From: Carboxylicivirga sediminis
Lineage (GTDB): Bacteria; Bacteroidota; Bacteroidia; Bacteroidales; Marinilabiliaceae
Direction of reading: 5' to 3'
Assembly (NCBI RefSeq): GCF_018156225.1
Contig: NZ_JAGTAR010000001.1
Coordinates: 372,001-436,000, forward strand
Length of the DNA: 64,000 nt
Notes under the pieces: model-generated
Told to the model about the DNA's origin: nothing
The model's input: the letters and a program-made list of their open reading frames with translations, nothing else
Database searches by the model: none
Made by a program: the position numbers and the translations under genes
Shown here: piece by piece, positions 8,821 to 15,915 of the stretch
How positions within the stretch are numbered: position 1 is the first letter of the stretch
Layout: each line of letters opens with the position of its first letter

Positions 8821-9765
8821 TTAAGAAAGCATTGATGTATGACTCAACTGGTATTTACAGGCATTTAAGGCATTGCGCAGCAACACAGCCAATAACACCG
8901 GCATCAAGCCACCCGGACAGGGTGCCATTTTACCAGCAACAGGCATTACTGCATCTTTACTAACACCTCCCCTGATGACGGGGATCATAACGTTTGGATT
9001 TTTCTTACTAGCCACCTCTTTAACCAGATTTGAATAAATATCAATAATGCAAACGCCTTTTTTCAACCATTCGGGCTTTACAAACTCGGGCTGCTCGCTT
9101 ACAACAAACAAATAATCTGCCCGCCTACAATAGTCTTCTATTCGCTCATTATCTGCATTAACAAGCGTATAAGAACAACCTTGCGGGATAACCTGCAGCG
9201 ATGCTGTTTTAAGTATCAGACTTCTGAAGGGATTGGATATGAAATCCTGATCAGCCACAAACACAAATTCCTGCCCGCGCTCCACCTTAATACCGGCATA
9301 TTTAAACAGCTCGAAAAAGGCCATGGGCAAACACATCGGATAACGGGTGCCAAACACTCCATGCACCTGTGTAGCCAATATATTCTGAGGATGAAATCCT
9401 TCCACCTCCTTGCTGCTGTTGATATGCTTAATCAGATTTATGGCATTAATGTGCTTCGGTACCGGTTGAAGCAAAACAATGGCATGTACAGACTCATCTG
9501 CATTGAGTTGCTCAATGACTTTTAGCATAGCCTCTTCACCAGATGAGGCGGGACATGTCTCGATAGACACCTGAAAACCAAGGGCACGAGCGGCTTCAGT
9601 ATGAAGTGGTATCGTATATTTCATCAACGGCAGGTGGCCAACAAATGCAATAAATGCAATACCGGGTGTTGGCTGGTGCTGGCGCTGCATAACGCTTACC
9701 TCTGCCTGTATTTCAGCAAAAACCTGTTGCTGAAAACCTGCTCCGTTTATGATTTCTGCAGCCAT
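8821..9765 (-). CDS. Divergent FolD homologue lacking key catalytic residues
   Basis: A 314-residue protein that aligns along its length with FolD (methylenetetrahydrofolate dehydrogenase/cyclohydrolase): it starts MAAEIINGAGFQQQV, has LLQPVPKHIN in place of the LPLP block, EVEGFHPQN in place of DVDGFHP, and CPGGLMP near the end. Several functional positions differ. The YVxxK motif reads YTIPL, so the catalytic Lys is replaced. The nucleotide-binding GRSxxVGxP region reads ADQDFISNP, and the GGVGPMT block reads GGLMPVLL. It therefore probably lacks normal FolD activity. The ATG complement at 9765 matches the family start exactly. A true FolD should exist elsewhere in the genome. Confidence 0.75.
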   Translation of the reverse strand: MAAEIINGAGFQQQVFAEIQAEVSVMQRQHQPTPGIAFIAFVGHLPLMKYTIPLHTEAARALGFQVSIETCPASSGEEAMLKVIEQLNADESVHAIVLLQPVPKHINAINLIKHINSSKEVEGFHPQNILATQVHGVFGTRYPMCLPMAFFELFKYAGIKVERGQEFVFVADQDFISNPFRSLILKTASLQVIPQGCSYTLVNADNERIEDYCRRADYLFVVSEQPEFVKPEWLKKGVCIIDIYSNLVKEVASKKNPNVMIPVIRGGVSKDAVMPVAGKMAPCPGGLMPVLLAVLLRNALNACKYQLSHTSMLS

Positions 9766-9866
9766 TACTAAGGGTGTTAACAATCTAACTGCAAAGTTAA
9801 GCCCATCCAATAGCCAGGTCAATCAAGATTAGTACCTTATTGACATCACACACCAGAAATTATGCT

Positions 9867-10625
9867 TCAGTTGGGTAGTTTTGCTTTTCGGAACTGCTTG
9901 CGATATTCCTTATCCATTTTTTCGGTGGCATATTGCACAATCAGACGTCCACACTGGTCTTTCCAGTTCAAAAGAAAAGCTTCAACTTCGGCAGGATGCT
10001 TTTTCCACAGTGTACGCAGCAATGTACCAATGCCTTTTTGCACATATTCCGAATCATCCAGCATTAATGGCTCAATACTACCAAATGCATCTGCCGGCTT
10101 CAACCCTTTTTTGGCCAGTTCTACAAGGGTTACGGGTATAACCCGGCGCTGCCATTCTGACGAAGAGGTATGCCAGCTTTTCAACTCATCGAGGCTAATG
10201 ATATTATCAAATAAAAAGCCGGATAGCACGAGCATGCACAGCACATCGGTGGTGGCCCAGTTATCAATCCCATAGCTGAACCAATTGCCAATACGGTTAA
10301 AGGTATCTTTGGTGTAATGGGCCCGCTGTGAGTGCACAAAGGCAATGGCAAAGGACTTTTCTTCGTAGCGACCATGCTTAAACAGCTCATCGGCCAGGTC
10401 AAGGTAATCGGCCAGGGTCATTTCAGCTTGCCAGTTTTCAATCCAGGCATCGCGCTGCTGCTCAAACACTTTTTGCTCAATACCGTAACCATCAAACCCT
10501 TCTTTGAAGTAACGGGTGTATTTCTTAACCACCTCATCGCTGGCGTTGGCGGCACAAAAGGTGCTTATCTCCTGAATTTTTGATGCTATCATACTGGTAG
10601 GTTTAGTAGACTTGAAATGAGTCAT
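9867..10625 (-). CDS. AlkD-like DNA alkylation repair protein
   Basis: A 252-residue, almost entirely alpha-helical protein matching the DNA alkylation repair family (AlkC/AlkD HEAT-like repeats), whose members excise N3- and N7-alkylated purines. Recognisable parts are YFKEGFDGYG near the start, WFSYGIDNWATTDVLC in the middle, and EYVQKGIGTLLR. The WATTD block contains the Trp and Asp expected around the lesion-binding cleft. The start is uncertain: 10625 lies 13 bp after the stop of the upstream lipoprotein gene; an internal ATG complement at 10592 is also possible. Likely co-transcribed with that lipoprotein gene. Confidence 0.8.
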   Translation of the reverse strand: MTHFKSTKPTSMIASKIQEISTFCAANASDEVVKKYTRYFKEGFDGYGIEQKVFEQQRDAWIENWQAEMTLADYLDLADELFKHGRYEEKSFAIAFVHSQRAHYTKDTFNRIGNWFSYGIDNWATTDVLCMLVLSGFLFDNIISLDELKSWHTSSSEWQRRVIPVTLVELAKKGLKPADAFGSIEPLMLDDSEYVQKGIGTLLRTLWKKHPAEVEAFLLNWKDQCGRLIVQYATEKMDKEYRKQFRKAKLPN

Positions 10626-10638
10626 CGCTTCATCTTTA

Positions 10639-11154
10639 TCACTCAAAGATTTGTACCCCACGCGTGGTAAATGATAGCCCTTGTTGCCCATGTGTTGAAA
10701 TCATAACGGCTTCAAATAAGGGGGGATTTTTATCGTTTTTCATGGCCCAGTCAAAAACAAAATTGGCACCCGATCCTCCCTCAATATCCTTCTCTTCAAT
10801 GACTATTTCCAGGGTTTCAAGGGGACGCAGATAAATGGGTGCTTCTGCATACTGACGAATATTATCGCCAACCGTGTTGTAGTAATCGGCCTTTAACAGG
10901 AACAGTGAATCGGTGACAGACACATTGCGTATGCTTGCGGTGATGGTGAGATCGAAGGTGCGGTGATCGTATATATGGTATACATGAGAGTAGACGGGCA
11001 GGTAGGTTTTGCCAACAAAAAAGTCATCGAGGTGCTCAATACTTATTTGTTTACTTTTCCAATCGGCTTGCTTGGCCGGGTATTTATCAATTTCTTGTCT
11101 GCCGCAGGCACTAACCGTCAATACAACCAGCAGGATCTGAAAGATATGTTTCAT
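10639..11154 (-). CDS. DUF3124-like lipoprotein
   Basis: A 171-residue lipoprotein: signal peptide with lipobox VSAC (Cys17), then a beta-rich domain. The pattern of DLTITASIRNVS, an IYLRPLETLEIVIEEKD segment and a closing GLSFTTRGVQIFE recalls DUF3124, a family of unknown function. Expected to be anchored in the periplasm or outer membrane. The next gene downstream on the same strand, the AlkD-like gene, starts 13 bp after this stop, so they probably share a transcript without an obvious functional link. Confidence 0.65.
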   Translation of the reverse strand: MKHIFQILLVVLTVSACGRQEIDKYPAKQADWKSKQISIEHLDDFFVGKTYLPVYSHVYHIYDHRTFDLTITASIRNVSVTDSLFLLKADYYNTVGDNIRQYAEAPIYLRPLETLEIVIEEKDIEGGSGANFVFDWAMKNDKNPPLFEAVMISTHGQQGLSFTTRGVQIFE

Positions 11155-11310
11155 ATGCTCAGGGTTTTATTTCCTAGTTATAAAATTACCATAAATAATT
11201 GAATGGTATAGGTAGTGCCAATAACTCTTTTCAAAGGCTCCTTCGTGGTGCAAAAGGTTAGGCATCAACCGGCAATGAACTACATAGAAACAACAAGATA
11301 AGGCATAGCT

Positions 11311-11700
11311 CTATATATTCTTAAACTCTGTTTGACAATTCTTGCACAAATAATTGACATTAATATTATTAAACGGCACACCACTAAATAGCGATACACT
11401 AATAAGCACCAGCTTTTTAAACCAGTTCTTTCCTAAACTCATCTTTATGCTTGTCGAATGACATTGTGGACACACCAGTTCTTTCTCTACATTAAGCTCC
11501 AGCAGTTCAACAGCTTTCTGGTAATCTATCTCGCGAATCATTAACTGAACCCCTGAATCCATTATTCGGTTGTAGTGAGGCATCAGGTTAGAGAAATGCT
11601 CATTGGTCACAAAGCACGGTATGCCTTCGTTCTCCAATCGCCCTTTTACCAGGTTGGCTTCAACAGGCGACTCAAATGTCATTAATCGAATGGTTTTCAT
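11311..11700 (-). CDS. DUF2007 domain protein with C-terminal zinc ribbon
   Basis: A 129-residue protein. Residues 1-72 look like DUF2007, a ferredoxin-like fold described as a putative signal-transducing domain: TFESPVEANLVKGRLENEGI is typical. The C-terminal half has two cysteine pairs, CPQC and CKNC, about 45 residues apart, which should bind zinc, with a short hydrophobic stretch between them that may touch the membrane. Isolated gene; nothing nearby indicates a role. Confidence 0.75.
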   Translation of the reverse strand: MKTIRLMTFESPVEANLVKGRLENEGIPCFVTNEHFSNLMPHYNRIMDSGVQLMIREIDYQKAVELLELNVEKELVCPQCHSTSIKMSLGKNWFKKLVLISVSLFSGVPFNNINVNYLCKNCQTEFKNI

Positions 11701-11766
11701 TATGCGAATATACTATTATGGGTATGGGCTTGTTTTCTGCGTTTATAACTAGCATTATCAGGGATA

Positions 11767-12303
11767 TCAACGCAAATTTATTGTTTTCAATATTAATTCA
11801 TTATCAGGGTCACATTCATAATCCCTGACGCCTGGAGAGTAAACCAATCGGGCTTTGGTTTTAGATTCAGATTCAATCTTTAGGGTTATAAGACTATCCT
11901 CCCCTTTTAAAACAAATTCATCAACAGGAAAGGTTCCATTCTCATCCTCATCAAACCTATGAGCCGAGGCTGAATTGTTGGCGATTGCAGTACCCGATAT
12001 TTCCATTTCGCAAAGCATTGAGCTACATATCAACTGGAAGCCAACAGAATCTGTTCCATGCCATTTGACGCCAAGTATTTGTTGAAATTCACTTGCCGCA
12101 TCAATAGAGGCGAAAGTCTTGTCATATTCCGACCAGTTAATCGTTTTGCCACATATGGTTATCTCCTTTTTAATGGTCTCTTCCGATTGTGAATTACATT
12201 TATCAACAGTTTCTGAAGGTGTTGATAAATGCTCTGCTTTCGTATATACAATGGCCAAAACAGAAGTTAAGACAACAGCAATAGTAAGGCAATTTAATCT
12301 CAT
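11767..12303 (-). CDS. Hypothetical exported protein
   Basis: A 178-residue protein with an N-terminal hydrophobic signal segment (residues 1-22), then a soluble domain with five cysteines (CNSQ, ICGK, LICS, LCEM, YECD) that could form disulfides in the periplasm. The C-terminal half is acidic and beta-rich. I do not recognise the family. Its base composition is close to the surrounding genes, unlike the AT-rich genes that follow. Confidence 0.6.
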   Translation of the reverse strand: MRLNCLTIAVVLTSVLAIVYTKAEHLSTPSETVDKCNSQSEETIKKEITICGKTINWSEYDKTFASIDAASEFQQILGVKWHGTDSVGFQLICSSMLCEMEISGTAIANNSASAHRFDEDENGTFPVDEFVLKGEDSLITLKIESESKTKARLVYSPGVRDYECDPDNELILKTINLR

Positions 12304-12501
12304 AATTAATTATTTAGCAAATACCGACATTACTTTATCAATTTATTATCGCTTTCAAATATTCAAATGATTCTGCTATCATTTCTTTTATAGCAATCCC
12401 TATACACAGTGATTTCTAACCGGTTGTCGGCAATCCCGAATTACTCGGGACGTTCAGACCCTGGTTTTCAAGCAGCCAGAACGCTTAGTTATTGGCATTC
12501 G

Positions 12502-13005
12502 TTATTTATATCTATCGTAGTTAATTTCTTCTACTTTTTTTCTAATATTCTTTTTGTAATAAAAACTAGAGTCCTGCTTATTCCTGTTTTTAATCAGATA
12601 TTTGAGATGTCCAATTATTCCAAAAGGTTTGTGATAATCGTTTAAATCCGTAACAATTCCTTTTTTATATAGCTTTAATTTCCTTCTATAGCGAACCAAG
12701 GTAAAAGTCATTGAGTAGACTTCGTTAATTATAACAAAGGAAATCAAACTCATCCCTATAACAAGTCCTCTTTTACCCCAATTGGAGGCAAGAAACATTT
12801 GTATTTGCTGTGCAAAGCGTTGATTTGAACTTCCGATTAATTCTTGATTGGCAAAACGTTCATAAACCTCTTCTTCTGTCATTGGTAGTATGTCAATAGC
12901 AACAAATATGACTAGAAACAGAAAAAAAAGAATGTAAAATATACTATTACGCAAGCTTGTCGCGTCAGGGAATTTGTATTCTTTGTTGTATTTATTTTGT
13001 TTCAC
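12502..13005 (-). CDS. Small orphan membrane protein, AT-rich
   Basis: A 167-residue protein with two strongly hydrophobic segments (about residues 22-40 and 80-98) separated by a polar loop of some 40 residues, and a long basic C-terminal tail rich in K, R, Y and N. The start codon is GTG (complement of 13003-13005). No family recognised. The gene is much richer in A+T than the core genes around it and lies in an accessory patch with the 13150-13893 gene, which suggests recent acquisition. Confidence 0.6.
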   Translation of the reverse strand: MKQNKYNKEYKFPDATSLRNSIFYILFFLFLVIFVAIDILPMTEEEVYERFANQELIGSSNQRFAQQIQMFLASNWGKRGLVIGMSLISFVIINEVYSMTFTLVRYRRKLKLYKKGIVTDLNDYHKPFGIIGHLKYLIKNRNKQDSSFYYKKNIRKKVEEINYDRYK

Positions 13006-13019
13006 GTTTTTAACTTAAT

Positions 13020-13110
13020 CTTACTTCTCAAATGATGTGTCGGTGGAATGAATGCCAACGGTGAGAATATGCGTAGTGCGGGATTTCAAGGCACTTCACT
13101 ATCAAACCGC
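13020..13110 (-). repeat. Possible cassette-associated element downstream of an orphan gene
   Basis: Read on the minus strand this spacer contains GTAGCGGTTTGATAG, then CCCGCACTACGCAT, then CACCGTTGGC. I have the impression that similar strings recur after hypothetical genes in other Bacteroidota genomes, but this is from memory and there is only one clear copy here. Confidence 0.3.
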
Positions 13111-13149
13111 TACTTTGTTTATTAAATGTTACCATTCTCAAAATTAGCA

Positions 13150-13893
13150 CTATCTGCCAAATGACCTATATTTATTGTTGTGTGTAGGTTTTCTACTATT
13201 ATTCTTATTGTAAATATAATTCAGTCCAAAGATTAACGACAAGTAGCCAAATATTACAATCATCAATACTTTTCCACCTATTTGGTCAATATAATTAACC
13301 AATCTTTCAAAAATCATTGAATTTGTAGATGTTCCACGCATTTCAAGAAAATAATCATATTTATAGATTATAACTAATAGAAAAATTGCGCTGACAATAA
13401 ACCCTAATCCATTTTCCCAAATCCCATCTTTTAATTGTTTTTCCTTTTTTGAAATACTATCATCTCGTTTATCCAATAACTGTATCATTGGCAAATTGTC
13501 TTTGATGTACCAAATCAGTTTATATGATTCCTCCGATGAAATATTGAGGTCAATATTTCTTGACTTAGATAATCTGATAGACATATAAGAGAGTCTTTTG
13601 TGTTTCAATTGATTATTAAATTCAAACTGTATTTTATTATACGACTCAGAATTAATCTCCTGAATTTCTTTATCATAGATTCTAATCAGATTATTATCAA
13701 TTTCTAACAAAAGCTTTCTGCTCTTGTAATTCCAAATGTTTATTAGGAAAATCAACAGAGGTAAAATTCCCACATAAATTATAATCTGCTTTTCAGTGAA
13801 GTAATAAGTTATCAAAGCAATAATTATCCAACCGATACTTTTAATTAAATCAAATTGGCTTGTGTCCTCATTATATACTTTCAATCTTCTCAA
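13150..13893 (-). CDS. Orphan four-helix membrane protein, AT-rich
   Basis: A 247-residue protein with two closely spaced N-terminal membrane segments (about residues 17-55), a polar cytoplasmic or periplasmic domain of about 110 residues, and two C-terminal membrane segments (about 162-180 and 208-228). No family recognised; the layout recalls small PH-like membrane proteins but I see no motif to support that. The first usable start is TTG (complement of 13891-13893), so the true start is uncertain. Strongly AT-rich, like its neighbour, which suggests transfer. Confidence 0.55.
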   Translation of the reverse strand: MRRLKVYNEDTSQFDLIKSIGWIIIALITYYFTEKQIIIYVGILPLLIFLINIWNYKSRKLLLEIDNNLIRIYDKEIQEINSESYNKIQFEFNNQLKHKRLSYMSIRLSKSRNIDLNISSEESYKLIWYIKDNLPMIQLLDKRDDSISKKEKQLKDGIWENGLGFIVSAIFLLVIIYKYDYFLEMRGTSTNSMIFERLVNYIDQIGGKVLMIVIFGYLSLIFGLNYIYNKNNSRKPTHNNKYRSFGR

Positions 13894-14384
13894 ATTTAAG
13901 GTTCTACTCAGTTTTAATTTGTGCAGGAGGCTCTTTCTAACTTACACACAACTCTTCTGTATCTATCACTCTATTGCCGATATATCGCCTTTGTCAATTG
14001 TTAATTTTACTGCAATAAAGAGATGTTTAGCTGTCGTAAATACAGTTTGGTTAATTCATTCACCCCGAAATTAACAAAACTAAACACAATTACAATTATA
14101 ATTCGGCAGCAGTGCATGAAATTAGAGCTTATTATTAAGTGTTTTAAGTGAAATTATCCGTTTTATATAAACGTATATATACGACTCTAAACGTTTAATA
14201 GACACATAGCTACCTATCATCAGGCCTCAATTACCTCAATCACAACCAACAGCATGTTTTGTGCACCTATCGATGTTACCCATTCAGAAAGTGTGTGCGT
14301 TGCTTACTAATCGAATTATTAACACTGTCAGCATTTATCCCATTTGCATCTGATACCGCCATTTGCAGTTACTGCCAATACATG
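13894..14384. other. AT-rich intergenic region without a recognisable gene
   Basis: Part of a 719-bp gap. I see no coding signature; a perfect 12-bp palindrome CGTATATATACG lies at 14172-14183. The rest of the gap (14385-14612) holds the terminator and tandem repeat listed separately. Confidence 0.5.
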
Positions 14385-14431
14385 AAAAAGCCCGGGAGGC
14401 TGAGCCATCTATGGCTATGCCTCCCGGACTA
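14385..14431 (-). terminator. Terminator of the HU-like/DUF4469 gene, beyond a tandem repeat
   Basis: On the minus strand AGTCCGGGAGGC pairs with GCCTCCCGGGCT, with an inner stem AGCCAT/ATGGCT, followed directly by TTTTTC. It lies about 180 bp after the stop of the 14613-15335 gene, so the 22-bp repeat array would be in that gene's 3' untranslated region. Confidence 0.75.
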
Positions 14432-14491
14432 TAAACAGTACGCAGTTGCTTAAATAGCGACTTGCAGAAAAGTCGTTGTATTGCAACACCC

Positions 14492-14599
14492 TTGCTGCAA
14501 AATTGCAGGGGCATTGCTGCAAAGTTGCAGGGGCATTGCTGCAAGGTTGCAAGGGCATTGCTGCAAGGTTGCAGGCCCATTGCTGCACAGTTGCAGCAG
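14492..14599. repeat. Tandem array of 22-bp units (4.9 copies)
   Basis: Five near-identical units start at 14492, 14514, 14536, 14558 and 14580 (last one truncated), consensus TTGCTGCAARGTTGCAGGGGCA. Each unit contains the dyad TGCAA-nn-TTGCA. The unit length is not a multiple of three and the array lies between a stop codon and a terminator, so it is non-coding. Confidence 0.9.
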
Positions 14600-14612
14600 A
14601 ATAGAGCAATCT

Positions 14613-15335
14613 TTATTCGACGGTTAAGATGGTTTCTAGCTGTTCTTCTCTGGGCTCCTTGAGTAAACTACCTCTTGAAACCTGCGTCACCACCTGCAAC
14701 TCATAGTCGCCGGGTGCCAATGCAGGTACCATCACTATTAGCTCCTTGTTTTTATTGCTGATAATTTGTGTGGCTTTGGTGGAGGTGCCGTCGGCGTTGC
14801 TGATAAAAAACACACCCACCTTATCGGCGTTGGCTTCATCGCTCTCAATCTGGAGTCTTTCACCTTTAATAACCAATACATTGTTGGGGGTGATGGTGCT
14901 GTTGACGGCCCCGGTGAGACTGTCGGTAGCGCTAAGCATCACAATACCTGTTTTTGCCTGGCCCAATACATTTACCTTGGTGTTGTTAATCAGCTCGCGG
15001 GTTTGCGAAGCAGGGGTAAAGCGGGCGCCCAGCTTTTGCTGGTTGGGGTCGTAACTGCTGCCGTAAAACACCCCTGTTATACCCAGTCGGGCGTGCATAA
15101 AAGGCGTGCTGATGCTATAGCCAGCTGCCAGACCTTCGGCTTTAATGCGGTCGGCCCGGTTGAGGACCTCCACAATTGATTCAAGTTGGTACTCGCTACC
15201 CTCTTTTTTAATACGGGCAGCAATGCCCGGGTTGTTGAGCTTGCCCTTTGACCTTACGCGGCCATACGAATCTGTTGGATCATCTGTAACCCGCAAGTCA
15301 AACAGGTTAACATCTACTTCAATTTTTTCTTCCAT
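14613..15335 (-). CDS. HU-like DNA-binding/DUF4469 domain protein
   Basis: A 240-residue protein of a Bacteroidota-specific architecture: an N-terminal HU-like (IHF-fold) DNA-binding domain, about residues 1-125, with ADRIKAEGLAAGYSI and an LGARFTP segment, followed by a DUF4469 domain of immunoglobulin-like fold (about 130-240), seen in VLVIKGERLQI and APGDYELQVVTQV. Such proteins are abundant and thought to bind nucleic acid, but their role is not settled. Starts at the ATG complement 15333-15335. Its 3' end is followed by a 22-bp tandem repeat and a terminator. Confidence 0.8.
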   Translation of the reverse strand: MEEKIEVDVNLFDLRVTDDPTDSYGRVRSKGKLNNPGIAARIKKEGSEYQLESIVEVLNRADRIKAEGLAAGYSISTPFMHARLGITGVFYGSSYDPNQQKLGARFTPASQTRELINNTKVNVLGQAKTGIVMLSATDSLTGAVNSTITPNNVLVIKGERLQIESDEANADKVGVFFISNADGTSTKATQIISNKNKELIVMVPALAPGDYELQVVTQVSRGSLLKEPREEQLETILTVE

Positions 15336-15915
15336 AGTTAAAGTTTTAAGTGAATAATATTAATGACATATCAACAAGATATTTCGCGCTTATAAGCCAG
15401 CTACCAACGCTTACAGGTAGGTTTTAGCCTTAGCCTTGTTGTTGGTAGCAGTCGTCACTAGGGCCCAATGGATGGTAGAAACACATGTGAGTAAATCGTC
15501 ATTTACAGCGCTTATGCAGCATGGCAATAACTCTTCATCCATGTTTAGCCAGCATTGGCCTTAAAAAGTATGTTTGTGTGTAAGCTACTGTTACGGAACC
15601 AGAGCAGCTTTTTTAGACTCAGTATCTAATATAAGTAGTCGTATTCATTGTGGTTTGGTTTTTAAGGTTTAATAAATCTCTCATTACAAATATATCATTA
15701 TCATCAATATATACAAGATCTTAAATAACATTGACCAGCACTGCTATTACGCACCATACCATAAGCTAACCTTTTATAAATGCATCTATCAATACTATAA
15801 CGTTAGAGTTGAAAAAAATCACAAATCACGAACATTTACATTTTTTCAAATAAAATACCATTACCTATTTAAATAATAATATTTTTGACCATGTATATTT
15901 CTAAAACGTCAAAAC
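15336..15915. other. 580-bp intergenic region between divergent genes
   Basis: Must hold promoters for the DUF4469 gene and the T9SS cargo gene. A 9-bp inverted repeat GCTACCAAC (15400-15408) / GTTGGTAGC (15441-15449) encloses 32 nt. Before the plus-strand gene, TATTTTTG at 15880-15887 fits a -7 element, but I see no TTTG at the right distance. No gene seen. Confidence 0.5.

Noticed and set aside
12433-12449. Hairpin TCCCGA-ATTAC-TCGGGA, similar to the one at 53088-53103, as a transposon end
   Set aside because: Only 6-7 bp stems, no target duplication or transposase; such short hairpins are common by chance in intergenic DNA.
14492-14599. The 22-bp array as a CRISPR
   Set aside because: Units are directly adjacent with no unique spacers, too short for CRISPR repeats, and no cas genes are present.
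14335-14662. Several short open frames across the 22-bp repeat, giving repetitive peptides
   Set aside because: The frames exist because 22 is not a multiple of three and the unit has no stops; they overlap a terminator and an untranslated region.
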